DNA of 64,000 bases, taken from Roseovarius tolerans. Its GTDB lineage: Bacteria > Pseudomonadota > Alphaproteobacteria > Rhodobacterales > Rhodobacteraceae. Within the stretch, counting starts at the first letter, position 1, and each line of letters begins with the position of its first letter. Shown in pieces: positions 1-7,923 of this stretch. Made by a program: the position numbers and the translations under genes. The notes below the pieces were generated by a model. The model searched no databases. It was given only the letters and a program-made list of their open reading frames with translations, and was not told the DNA's origin. The stretch spans positions 62,001 to 126,000 of the forward strand of contig NZ_FOBO01000008.1 in NCBI RefSeq assembly GCF_900109855.1. Direction: 5' to 3'.

Positions 1-387
1 ACCGATGCGCTGCGCGACCACGATAGCTTGCGTGCCGCAAGCCGGCTGTCGCTGATGGCCGAGGGGTTCGGCGGAGGTACGGATATCTCGGGCGCGCTGG
101 AGCGGTTTCTGGACAGGTACGGCGCGCGTGCCTTGGGTGGGCGCACCGTGGTGCTGATCCTGTCGGATGGCTATTGCACGAGGTCGCCCGAGGTGCTGGC
201 GGCAGTGCTGGCGCGGCTGAAGCGCAAGGCGCGGCGGATTGTCTGGCTCAATCCTTTGGGTGGCTGGCAGGAGCATGAACCGGTGGCGCGGGCGATGGCG
301 GCGGCGCGGCCCCATCTCGATGCGCATCTGCCTGCTGGAAGCCTTGCGGCACTGGCGGAGCTGGAGGCGGAATTCGCGCGAATTTGA
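1..387 (+). CDS. CoxE-like VWA domain protein, C-terminal part
   Basis: The reading frame is open from the first base of the window, so this is the last 128 codons of a longer gene. Visible features are a stretch ending a von Willebrand factor A fold: a Gly-rich GGGTDISGAL segment (TD is a MIDAS-type pair) followed by VVLILSDGYCT and an IVWLNPLGGW strand. This arrangement is typical of CoxE/YehP-like VWA proteins found with molybdenum hydroxylase (carbon monoxide dehydrogenase-like) maturation genes. The XdhC/CoxI gene begins 10 bp downstream, which fits that context. The structural molybdenum enzyme genes would lie left of the window. Family call fairly sure; exact role inferred. Confidence 0.7.
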   Translation, partial: TDALRDHDSLRAASRLSLMAEGFGGGTDISGALERFLDRYGARALGGRTVVLILSDGYCTRSPEVLAAVLARLKRKARRIVWLNPLGGWQEHEPVARAMAAARPHLDAHLPAGSLAALAELEAEFARI

Positions 388-397
388 GGAGAGGCCG

Positions 398-1201
398 ATG
401 GCCGGGTTCGATATCTATGACGAGATCGAGACGCTGCGCCGGGCGGGCGCGCCTTTTTGCGTGGCTACCGTCATTCGCACCGCCGACGCGACCTCGGCCA
501 AGGCCGGGGCCAAGGCGGCGGTCACCAGCGCGGGCGAGATCATTGGCCACTTGGGCGGGGCCTGCGTGCAGCGCGCGGTGTGTGCAGCCTCAACCGAGGC
601 GTTGAGCGCGGGCGCACCGCGTCTGATTACGGTGCGCCCCACGGAAAAGGTGGTGGCCCTGGACCACGAGGCCGAGATGCAGCTTTACAAGAGCGGCTGC
701 CCCTCGGGCGGCACGGTGGATCTGCTGATCGAGCCGTGGCGCGCTGCCCCTTGCCTGATGATCTATGGCGCGACCCCGATCGCGCGGGCGCTGTCGGAAC
801 ATGCCGCCCTGATGGGGTTTCTGGTGATCATGGAGGCGGGGGCCGAGGCCGGGCAGGCCGAGGTTGCGCGGCTGGAAGAGGGGGAGATGCCTGCGTTGGA
901 GCCGCGCGATGTCGTGGTCGTCGCATCGCAGGGCAAAGGGGATATGGCGGCGCTGAGCGCGGCGCTCTCCACGCAGGCGGGATGGGTGGCGATGGTCGCG
1001 AGCCGCCGCAAGGCCGATGTATTACGGGACAAGCTGACGGTGCAGGGCGTCGATGCGGCGCGGCTCGCGGTGCTCAAATCACCTGCGGGGCTGAATATCG
1101 GGGCGGTTGATCCGCACGAGATTGCGCTGTCGATCCTGGCCGAGATCGTGGCGTGGAAGAAGGCACATGCGGTTCATCCGGCGGGGCGGCAATCCGGCTG
1201 A
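398..1201 (+). CDS. XdhC/CoxI family molybdoenzyme maturation protein
   Basis: 267 aa from the ATG at 398. An in-frame upstream extension to 239 exists but lies inside the CoxE gene, and GAGGAGAGG sits just before the 398 start. The N-terminal half carries the XdhC-type segment with ATSAKAGAKAAV and GEIIGHLGGACVQ, including a conserved Cys, then YKSGCPSGGTVDLLIEP. The C-terminal half is a Rossmann-like domain starting CLMIYGATPIARAL. XdhC/CoxI/CoxF proteins bind molybdenum cofactor and help load the sulfurated cofactor into xanthine or CO dehydrogenase-like enzymes. It is probably co-transcribed with the CoxE-like gene. No target enzyme is visible in the window, so the substrate is unknown. 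Confidence 0.85.
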   Translation: MAGFDIYDEIETLRRAGAPFCVATVIRTADATSAKAGAKAAVTSAGEIIGHLGGACVQRAVCAASTEALSAGAPRLITVRPTEKVVALDHEAEMQLYKSGCPSGGTVDLLIEPWRAAPCLMIYGATPIARALSEHAALMGFLVIMEAGAEAGQAEVARLEEGEMPALEPRDVVVVASQGKGDMAALSAALSTQAGWVAMVASRRKADVLRDKLTVQGVDAARLAVLKSPAGLNIGAVDPHEIALSILAEIVAWKKAHAVHPAGRQSG

Positions 1202-1213
1202 ACGATGCGTCGC

Positions 1214-2149
1214 CTAGCTGGTATCGAGCACCGTCTCAACGGCGCGGGCGGCCTGATCCACCGCCATCTGCAGATCGGTGATGAAGGCGCTTGCGGCGAG
1301 GGATTGCGTGGCGAACCCCGGTGTCAGGATCGACACGCTGTTCGAGATGCGGGGGCGGAACCGGCGGATCGCAAGGGCGTGATCGGTCGGTGCCTGCAGG
1401 AGATGACTATAGGCGGTGATCAGGTCGCAAACCATGGTGCAGGCCCCTGCCGCCACGAATTGCAGGCCCGGCAGGAAGGTGCGTAATTCGAGCCGCTTGT
1501 TAAAGCGACACCCGGCCGCGCGGAACGCGGCTTCGGTCTGGAGCGCGGTGTTGTGCGCGTCAAAAAGCACCGCCATGGGCCGCCCGTCAAGATCGGAAGG
1601 TGTGATCACCGGAGCGCGTGCAAGGGGATCGTCGGCGCGCAGCACACAGACGCATTCGAGATCGTAATCCACCTGAGCGATGGAGGCCCGGGGGGCCGGT
1701 GTCTCGGCAAAGCCGACATCGTATTGCTGCGAGGCGATCAGGTCCTCGATCACGTCCGAGGAGCGCATGATCAGTGACAGCTCGAGATCGTCGCGGTCCT
1801 GAAGGAAGCGCGTCAGCAGGCGCGGCAGGAACACGCTGGAGGCGGCCGGGTGGCTGGCGATCTTGAGCTTGCCCGATTGCAGGGTGCTGATCCGGCTGAG
1901 GGTGCGTTCGGTGCGCTCGACCCGCCCGAGGATATCCTCGCATTCCTCCAGAAAGAAATGCGCCTCGGGGGTGGGGGTGAGCTTGCCCTGCATGCGCATG
2001 AAGAGGGCGAAACCCAGCTGGTCTTCGAGCGTGCGGATCATGGTCGAGACCGCGGGTTGCGTGCGCCCGACGCTGCGCGCCGCCTGGCTGATCGAGCCGG
2101 AGCGCATGACCTCGCGGAAGGTGGTGAGTTGGCGCAGGGAGAGATGCAT
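1214..2149 (-). CDS. LysR family transcriptional regulator
   Basis: 311 aa. The first 60 residues form the LysR winged helix-turn-helix (LRQLTTFREVMRSGSISQAA, then RTQPAVSTMIRTLEDQLG). The rest is a periplasmic-binding-like effector domain. The gene is divergent from the TRAP transporter operon that starts at 2266, the usual LysR arrangement, so it most likely controls uptake and oxidation of the compound handled by that transporter and the HcnABC-like dehydrogenase. The ligand is unknown. It ends 13 bp from the convergent XdhC gene. Confidence 0.9.
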   Translation of the reverse strand: MHLSLRQLTTFREVMRSGSISQAARSVGRTQPAVSTMIRTLEDQLGFALFMRMQGKLTPTPEAHFFLEECEDILGRVERTERTLSRISTLQSGKLKIASHPAASSVFLPRLLTRFLQDRDDLELSLIMRSSDVIEDLIASQQYDVGFAETPAPRASIAQVDYDLECVCVLRADDPLARAPVITPSDLDGRPMAVLFDAHNTALQTEAAFRAAGCRFNKRLELRTFLPGLQFVAAGACTMVCDLITAYSHLLQAPTDHALAIRRFRPRISNSVSILTPGFATQSLAASAFITDLQMAVDQAARAVETVLDTS

Positions 2150-2265
2150 GTTGCTCCATAACCTGAATTGATGGACTCAAAGATATAATCAAATTGAATT
2201 TATATTGCCTGTCCAGTGTAATCGTTTGAAAGCCGGTGCGACGAGACGCCGGAGAGGGGGACGCC
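2150..2265. promoter_or_regulatory. LysR/TRAP divergent promoter region with AT-rich dyad
   Basis: This 116-bp divergent intergenic region is much richer in A and T than its surroundings. It contains the inverted repeat ATATAA (2183-2188), 11-bp spacer, TTATAT (2200-2205), a layout compatible with a LysR-type operator. A GGAGAGGGGG ribosome-binding site at 2251-2260 precedes the TRAP small permease ATG at 2266. Operator assignment is inferred. Confidence 0.5.
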
Positions 2266-2736
2266 ATGGACACATTCGCGAAATACCTGCTCACCGCGCT
2301 GATCTGCGTGGTGGCGCTTGGTCAGTTCGTGCAGGTGATCACGCGCTATGTCCTGCAGGTGCCGGTGATGGGGCTGGAAGAGACGATGCTCTACCCCACG
2401 CTCTGGCTCTATATCCTCGGTTCGGTCAACGCCTCGCGCGAGAACACCCATATCCGTGCGAATGTGCTGGAAATCTTCGTCAAAACCGAGCGCGGGCATA
2501 CCATCCTTGCCATCGTCGGCGAGGTGATCAGCCTGATTATCGGGTTGTGGCTGCTCAGCTGGGCCTGGGATTACACGCAATATGCCTGGCGTGTCTGGCG
2601 CGAGAGCCCGACGCTTTATATCCCGACTTTCTACTCCGATATCGCGCTCTTGGTTGGGCTGGGGCTGATGATGGCCTACACCGCCGGTCATCTTGTGACG
2701 CATATCCGCCGTCTGTCGCTGGGAGCACCGTCATGA
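2266..2736 (+). CDS. TRAP transporter small permease (DctQ family)
   Basis: 156 aa with four predicted membrane segments, including LLTALICVVALGQFVQVITR near the N terminus and IALLVGLGLMMAYTAGHLV near the C terminus. Small size and position directly before a DctM-type protein identify the DctQ membrane subunit of a tripartite ATP-independent periplasmic transporter. The ATG at 2266 is chosen over an upstream GTG because of the GGAGAGGGGG motif at 2251-2260. The stop overlaps the start of the large permease by 4 bp (ATGA), indicating translational coupling. The substrate cannot be read from this subunit. Confidence 0.88.
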   Translation: MDTFAKYLLTALICVVALGQFVQVITRYVLQVPVMGLEETMLYPTLWLYILGSVNASRENTHIRANVLEIFVKTERGHTILAIVGEVISLIIGLWLLSWAWDYTQYAWRVWRESPTLYIPTFYSDIALLVGLGLMMAYTAGHLVTHIRRLSLGAPS

Positions 2737-4043
2737 TCGAGATCGCCCTTCTGGCCATCGCGCTATTGGTGATCACGCTGACGCTCGGCGTGCCTTTGCC
2801 CTACTGCTTCGGCGCCGCGCTGATGGTGATGTATTTCCTCGGCGATGTGACGATGAAGGGCATGATGCTCTGGGGGTTCCAGCAAATGGGCAACCCGGTG
2901 CTGCTGGCCATTCCGTTATTCGTGCTGGCCGGAACGATCATGTCGGAAAGCGGGATCGCCGCCTCGCTATTGCGCTTTGTCAACGCGTTCATCGGCCATG
3001 TGCGGGGCGGTTTGGGCGTGGTCGCCGCCGTGTCCTGTGCGGTGATCGGGGCGATTTCAGGTTCGGGCCTCACGGGGATTGCTGCCATCGGCCCTCTGCT
3101 GATCCCCGAGATGGAAAAACGCGGCTATCCGCGCGAATACGCGACCGCACTCATCGCCAATTCCTCGATACTCGGGTTACTCATTCCGCCCTCGGTCACG
3201 ATGATCGTCTATGGCTGGGTGACGGATACTTCGATCCTCGCCTGTTTCCTTGCCACGCTCGGCCCCGGCCTGCTGATCATGGTGGCGTTCTCGATCATCA
3301 ACCTGGTGATGAGCCGCAAGTTCGACCTCGTGCTCGATGACAAACCGTCTTTCTCAGAGTTGTCGGGGGAGGTGGCGCGGCGCGGGTTTCACGCCTTCCC
3401 GGCGCTGCTGATGCCGGTGATCATCCTCGGCGGCATCTATGGCGGGATCATGACGCCCACCGAGGCTGCTGCTGTCGCGGTGATCTACGCGGTCCCCGTC
3501 GGCTTTCTGATCTACAAGGGGCTGAGATTGTCGAACTTCCTTTCGGCAGGGCGCGAGGCCGCGACCGCCGTGGGCGCGATCATGATGATGATCCTGTTCT
3601 CCATGATCCTATCTCAGATGTTCGTCTATGAGAGCATCCCGCAGCAGCTTGTGCAGGGCATCTTCTCGATCACCGAGAACAAGGTGCTGCTGCTGATCAT
3701 GATCAACATCCTGCTTTTTCTCGTGGGCATGGTGGTCAATGACGTGACCGCGATCATCCTGATCGCCCCGCTGCTGCTGCCCTTGATGAACGCCATCGGG
3801 GTGAGCCCGGTTCAGTTCGCCGCGATCATGGGGGTCAACACAGCCATGGGGGGTGTGACCCCGCCTTATGCCTCGATCCTCTATCTCGGGGCGCGGATCG
3901 GCAAGGTGAAGGTCACCAAGGTGATCCCGCCCGCGATGAAGCTCATTCTTTTCGGCTATGTGCCCGTGGTGTTTCTCACCTCGCTCTGGCCGGACCTGTC
4001 GCTCTTCTTGCCACGTTTCTTTGGATATGACGTGGCCCCTTGA
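2733..4043 (+). CDS. TRAP transporter large permease (DctM family)
   Basis: 436 aa, about twelve membrane segments, the ion-coupled transport subunit of the TRAP system. Typical DctM features include GNPVLLAIPLFVLAGTIMSE, the conserved SGSGLTGIAAIGPLLIPEM stretch, NSSILGLLIPPSVTMIVYG and GGIMTPTEAAAVAVIYA. The start overlaps the DctQ stop by 4 bp and the binding-protein gene follows after about 40 bp, giving a QMP operon. Length is normal for the family. It imports a periplasmic organic acid or amino-acid-like solute together with sodium ions; the solute is unknown. Confidence 0.92.
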   Translation: MIEIALLAIALLVITLTLGVPLPYCFGAALMVMYFLGDVTMKGMMLWGFQQMGNPVLLAIPLFVLAGTIMSESGIAASLLRFVNAFIGHVRGGLGVVAAVSCAVIGAISGSGLTGIAAIGPLLIPEMEKRGYPREYATALIANSSILGLLIPPSVTMIVYGWVTDTSILACFLATLGPGLLIMVAFSIINLVMSRKFDLVLDDKPSFSELSGEVARRGFHAFPALLMPVIILGGIYGGIMTPTEAAAVAVIYAVPVGFLIYKGLRLSNFLSAGREAATAVGAIMMMILFSMILSQMFVYESIPQQLVQGIFSITENKVLLLIMINILLFLVGMVVNDVTAIILIAPLLLPLMNAIGVSPVQFAAIMGVNTAMGGVTPPYASILYLGARIGKVKVTKVIPPAMKLILFGYVPVVFLTSLWPDLSLFLPRFFGYDVAP

Positions 4044-4084
4044 AGCAAACCCTGAACCAGAAACCAACACGGAGGATTACCCCA

Positions 4085-5083
4085 ATGAAACATACCATGC
4101 TGGCCACCGCTGCCGCCGCACTCATGGCGTTTACGCCCATGGCCGAGGCGCAGGATCTCAAGATGAGCCATGTCCGCCCGCAGGGTGCGACCATTGACGT
4201 CGAACTCAACGCGTTTGCCGATGCTGTCAGCGAGGCGACCGGCGGCGATGTGAGTGTCAACATTTTCGCGGCCTCGGCGCTTGGCGATTACACCACGGTG
4301 CAGGAGCGCGTGAGCGTAGGGGCGGTCGATATGGCGACGCAGCCCGCCGCGACCGCCGCCGACCGGCGGATGCAGATCAGCTCTTTCCCCTATCTCGCGG
4401 GCAACTGGGCGCAGGCCCGTGCGGTCTATGGCCCCGGTGGGGTGGTGCGCGAGGTGATGGCCGGGCTTTATGCCGAGCAGGACATCACCATGCTTGCCGC
4501 CTATCCGGTTTATTTCGGGGGCATCTCGCTTAACGTGGCCGCGCCCGAGAGCGTTGGGACGCCCGAGGCAAAAGGCATCAAGGTGCGGGTGCCGGGCATC
4601 AAGAGCTTTCAGCTGACCGGCGAGGCGCTTGGCTATATCCCGTCGCCGATCCCGTTCTCCGAGGCGTTCACTGCCGTGCAGACCGGCGTGGTCGATGGTG
4701 TGATCGGGTCGGGGGCCGAGGGCTATTATGCCTCGTTCCGCGACGTGACCAAGACCTACATTCCGGCCAACACCCATTTCGAGGTCTGGTACATGATCAT
4801 CTCGAACGAGAGCCTTGCCGGGTTGTCAGACGAGGATCAGGCGGCGCTGAAGGAACAGGCCGCGTCGTTCGAGGCGACCCGTTGGGAGGTGGCCGAGGCC
4901 GATCAGGCGCGCAACGAGCAGCGGCTGGTCGATGATCTGGGCGCGACCGTCGTTGAATTGAGCGATGATCAACTTGCCGCCATGGCCGCCAAGGCGCGCG
5001 CCGATGTCTGGCCCGCCGTGCTGGAGGATGTGGGCACCGACTGGGGTCAGGCGATCCTCGACAAGGTGGCAGCAAGCAACTGA
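4085..5083 (+). CDS. TRAP transporter substrate-binding protein (DctP family)
   Basis: 332 aa. A Sec signal peptide is visible (MKHTMLATAAAALMAF with cleavage near AEAQ), so the mature protein is periplasmic. The body has the DctP pattern: KMSHVRPQGATIDVELNAFA at the N terminus, then an IKVRVPGIKSFQLTGEALG segment and the FSEAFTAVQTGVVDGVIG motif that lines the ligand cleft. The ATG at 4085 follows a GGAGGATT ribosome-binding site at 4071. It is the third gene of the TRAP operon and is followed by an intercistronic hairpin and the oxidoreductase genes, so the ligand is probably the dehydrogenase substrate. Confidence 0.9.
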   Translation: MKHTMLATAAAALMAFTPMAEAQDLKMSHVRPQGATIDVELNAFADAVSEATGGDVSVNIFAASALGDYTTVQERVSVGAVDMATQPAATAADRRMQISSFPYLAGNWAQARAVYGPGGVVREVMAGLYAEQDITMLAAYPVYFGGISLNVAAPESVGTPEAKGIKVRVPGIKSFQLTGEALGYIPSPIPFSEAFTAVQTGVVDGVIGSGAEGYYASFRDVTKTYIPANTHFEVWYMIISNESLAGLSDEDQAALKEQAASFEATRWEVAEADQARNEQRLVDDLGATVVELSDDQLAAMAAKARADVWPAVLEDVGTDWGQAILDKVAASN

Positions 5084-5093
5084 GCCAAAAGAC

Positions 5094-5119
5094 GACAGGG
5101 CGGTTCGCGCCGCCCTGTC
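5094..5119 (+). terminator. intercistronic hairpin after the TRAP binding protein gene
   Basis: Perfect 10-bp stem (GACAGGGCGG at 5094-5103, CCGCCCTGTC at 5110-5119) with loop TTCGCG, lying between the binding protein stop and the next gene start at 5143. There is no T tract, so it is more likely an mRNA 3' end stabiliser or partial terminator giving extra binding-protein transcript than a full stop. Confidence 0.6.
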
Positions 5120-5142
5120 ACCCCAAGCCGGGAAAGACACCC

Positions 5143-6237
5143 ATGAGCAGTGATTATGTCATCATCGGCGGCGGCGTCGTCGGCCTCTCCGTGGCCTGGG
5201 GCTTGCTCAGGCGCGGGCTGCGGGTGACGGTGCTGGATGGCGACGATGGATCGTTCCGCGCCAGCCGGGGGAATTTCGGGCTGGTCTGGGTGCAATCCAA
5301 GGGCATGAACCAGCCCCGCTATGCGCAATGGTCACAGACATCCGCCGCCGCTTGGGGCGATTTCGCCGCCGAGTTGGGCGAGGCCACCGGTCAGAATCTG
5401 GGGCTGGAGCAGAAAGGCGGCTATGATTTTCACTTCTCCGAGGAGAGCCTGCAGGCGACGGTGGAAAAGTACGAGGCGCTCAAGGACAAGCTGGACGGTG
5501 ACTACCCGTTCGAGGTTCTGGGACACAACGCCCTACGCAAGGAAGAGCCGCATATAGGCGCATCTGTCGTAGGCGCGATCCTGCATCATCAGGATGGCCA
5601 TGCCAACCCGCTGCGCCTGTTGCAGGCACTTGCCGCCGATGTGCGGCGGATGGGGGGCCGCGTGCTGACCGGCAAGACGGTGACAGATCTGGCCAAACCC
5701 GACGGTTTTCGCGTGACCTGCGCCGATGGGACGGTGGTCGAGGCGGGCAAGCTGGTGCTCTCGGCGGGGCTGGGGGCGGCGCAACTGGGGCCAAAGCTGG
5801 GCTTCAAGGCCCCTGTGCGGCCACAGCGCGGGCAGGTGCTGATTACCGAGAAACTGCCCAAGATCATCAACCGGCCCTCGCTGATTGCGCGGCAGGTGGA
5901 TGAGGGCGGTATTCAGATCGGGGCCACCAACGAGGAGGTGGGGCTTGATGATGGCGTGACGCAGCCGGGGCTTTCCGGTCTCGCCGCCGAGGCGATTGCG
6001 GCCTATCCGGTTCTGGGGCGCGCGCAGCTGGTCCGGTCATGGGGGGCCTTGCGTGTGCTCTCGCCCGATGGTCTGCCGATCTACGAGGAAAGCGCCGAGA
6101 TGCCCGGTGCCTATCTCGTAACATGCCACAGCGGTATCACGCTGGCCGCAGCGCACGCACGGTTCCTGCCCGACTGGCTTGAGGGCGCAACTGATGCGCC
6201 CGATCTGGAGGTGTTCGGTGAAGCCCGCTTTTCTTGA
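5143..6237 (+). CDS. FAD-dependent amine/D-amino-acid oxidase-like subunit (HcnC/OoxB-like)
   Basis: 364 aa of the DAO fold. The N terminus carries a dinucleotide-binding motif (YVIIGGGVVGLSVAWGLL) with the acidic end of the second strand at VTVLDGD, and the C terminus has a second FAD-contacting segment (VTCHSGITLAAAHARFL). It overlaps the 2Fe-2S gene by 20 bp and is followed by an HcnB-like flavoprotein. These three form the heterotrimeric dehydrogenase type known from hydrogen cyanide synthase, octopine/nopaline oxidase and D-hydroxyproline dehydrogenase. This subunit would carry the substrate oxidation site. The adjacent TRAP genes suggest an imported imino or amino acid derivative, but the sequence does not settle which. 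Confidence 0.8.
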   Translation: MSSDYVIIGGGVVGLSVAWGLLRRGLRVTVLDGDDGSFRASRGNFGLVWVQSKGMNQPRYAQWSQTSAAAWGDFAAELGEATGQNLGLEQKGGYDFHFSEESLQATVEKYEALKDKLDGDYPFEVLGHNALRKEEPHIGASVVGAILHHQDGHANPLRLLQALAADVRRMGGRVLTGKTVTDLAKPDGFRVTCADGTVVEAGKLVLSAGLGAAQLGPKLGFKAPVRPQRGQVLITEKLPKIINRPSLIARQVDEGGIQIGATNEEVGLDDGVTQPGLSGLAAEAIAAYPVLGRAQLVRSWGALRVLSPDGLPIYEESAEMPGAYLVTCHSGITLAAAHARFLPDWLEGATDAPDLEVFGEARFS

Positions 6238-6520
6238 ACTCGACCCCGCGGCGGTGCGGGTGCCGGTGCGTTTTGCCGGTGAGACGCTGATGCTGCCTGA
6301 AGGGGCCAATCTGGCCACTGCTTTGCTAGCCGCCGGGGTGACGGTGCTGCGGCACACGCCGGTCTCGGGCGCGCCGCGTGCGCCCTATTGCATGATGGGG
6401 GCCTGTTTCGATTGCCTTGTGGAGGTGGAGGGTGTGGTGCGCCAGGCCTGCATGATGGAGGTGGTTGAGGGGCTGGAGATCGCCCGCCCGCATGAGGGGG
6501 ACGCGCATGACACGCTATGA
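6218..6520 (+). CDS. 2Fe-2S ferredoxin-like subunit of three-part dehydrogenase (HcnA-like)
   Basis: 100 aa from the GTG at 6218, which has CTGGAGG just upstream; the open frame extends further 5' only inside the preceding gene. Cysteines C58, C63, C66 and C78 fit a plant-type ferredoxin fold (PYCMMGACFDC and RQAC). The size and position match the small iron-sulfur subunit of HcnABC/opine oxidase-like dehydrogenases, passing electrons between the two flavoprotein subunits. Both ends overlap neighbouring genes, indicating tight coupling and co-assembly. Confidence 0.82.
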   Translation: MKPAFLELDPAAVRVPVRFAGETLMLPEGANLATALLAAGVTVLRHTPVSGAPRAPYCMMGACFDCLVEVEGVVRQACMMEVVEGLEIARPHEGDAHDTL

Positions 6521-7913
6521 TCTGGCCGTGATCGGCGCGGGGCCTGCGGGCATGGCGACGGCCGCCACGGCGGCGGAGGCGGGGCTGTCGGTTTGCGTGC
6601 TGGACGAGCAGCCACGCGCGGGCGGGCAGATTTACCGCGATGTGGAACGCGCGGCGGCGCGGCGCGGCGATATTCTGGGCACGGACTATACCCAAGGTGC
6701 GCCGCTGGTGGCGGGGCTGCGTGCGGGCGGCATCACGAATCTGGCGGGGGCGGTGGTCTGGGCCATCGAGGAGGGTTTCCGGATTTCCTACACCCAAGGC
6801 GGGGCGGCGGCGCAGATCGAGGCGGGCCGCGTGCTGCTTGCGACCGGCGCGCTGGAACGGCCCATGCCGTTGCCGGGCTGGACCTTGCCGGGGGTGATGA
6901 CCGCAGGCGCGGGGCAGATCCTGCTCAAGCAATCGGGGGTGCTGGCGCGGCGCGCGGTGCTGGTGGGCTCGGGCCCGCTCCTTTACCTCATCGCCGCGCA
7001 GATGGTGCGGGCGGGCACGCCGCCGCTGGCGCTGATCGAAACGCAGACGCGCGCCGACTTGATCCGTGCGGCGCGGCATCTGGGCGGTGCGCTGCGCGGC
7101 TGGCGGTATCTGCTTAAGGGGCTGGGCCTGATGGCCGAGATCATTCGCGCGCGGGTGCCACGTTATACAGGCGCGCAGGCTATCAAGATCGAGGGCGAGG
7201 CGCAGGCCGAAGCGGTCACGTTCACTTGTCGGGGCCGCGCGCATCGCATCGATTGCGACACGGTTTTTCTGCATCACGGGGTAGTGCCCAACACGCAAGC
7301 GGCGCGGTCGCTGAACGTGGCGCATGCCTGGGACGCGGCGCAGCAGTGTTTCGCGCCCAAGCTTGATGAGTGGGGGCAGTGCGATGTGGACGGGGTATTG
7401 ATTGCGGGTGACGGGGGCGGCATCGGCGGGGCCAAGGTGGCCGAGATCGCGGGGCAGTTGTCCGCGCTTCATGTGGCCGGGGAGTTGGGTCATATCGACC
7501 GCGCCACCCGTGACCGGCGCGCGGCACCGCTGTTACGCGCAAGGCGGCAAGAGATGGCGGCGCGGCCCTTTCTCGACGCGGCTTATCCCCCGGCGGCGCA
7601 GGCATTGGCCCCCGAGGACGCCACCGTGATCTGCCGCTGCGAAGAGGTGACGGCGGGGGCGATCCGGGGGTATGCGCGCCTTGGCTGTCTGGGGCCAAAC
7701 CAGACCAAGGCCTTTGGCCGCCCAGGAATGGGGCCGTGCCAGGGGCGCTATTGCGGATTGACCGTCACCGCCCTGTTGGCGGACGCGAACGGGCAAACGC
7801 AAGACGAGACGGGATATTACCGTATCCGTCCGCCGCTGAAACCGGTGACGCTGGCGGAATTGGCGGCGATGGACGCGGGCGCGCCGGGACAGGCGGAGAA
7901 GGCGGCGGAGTGA
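6507..7913 (+). CDS. NAD(P)/FAD-dependent oxidoreductase subunit with BFD-like 2Fe-2S domain (HcnB/OoxA-like)
   Basis: 468 aa. An N-terminal FAD-binding motif (LAVIGAGPAGMATAATAAEAG) and a second nucleotide-binding segment near residue 150 (RRAVLVGSGPLLYLIAAQ) give the pyridine nucleotide-disulfide reductase fold. The C-terminal region has C376-x-C378 (ICRCEE) and C411/C416 (GPCQGRYCG), a BFD-like 2Fe-2S site. This architecture is that of HcnB/OoxA and D-hydroxyproline dehydrogenase alpha. The ATG at 6507 overlaps the 2Fe-2S gene by 14 bp. It likely completes the electron path from the DAO-like subunit toward the respiratory chain. The substrate is inferred only by transporter context. Confidence 0.83.
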   Translation: MTRYDLAVIGAGPAGMATAATAAEAGLSVCVLDEQPRAGGQIYRDVERAAARRGDILGTDYTQGAPLVAGLRAGGITNLAGAVVWAIEEGFRISYTQGGAAAQIEAGRVLLATGALERPMPLPGWTLPGVMTAGAGQILLKQSGVLARRAVLVGSGPLLYLIAAQMVRAGTPPLALIETQTRADLIRAARHLGGALRGWRYLLKGLGLMAEIIRARVPRYTGAQAIKIEGEAQAEAVTFTCRGRAHRIDCDTVFLHHGVVPNTQAARSLNVAHAWDAAQQCFAPKLDEWGQCDVDGVLIAGDGGGIGGAKVAEIAGQLSALHVAGELGHIDRATRDRRAAPLLRARRQEMAARPFLDAAYPPAAQALAPEDATVICRCEEVTAGAIRGYARLGCLGPNQTKAFGRPGMGPCQGRYCGLTVTALLADANGQTQDETGYYRIRPPLKPVTLAELAAMDAGAPGQAEKAAE

Positions 7914-7923
7914 GCGCGCGCGC

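Noticed and set aside
6111-7493. 460-codon minus-strand frame over the HcnB-like gene
   Set aside because: Arg/Pro/His-rich shadow of a clear flavoprotein gene.
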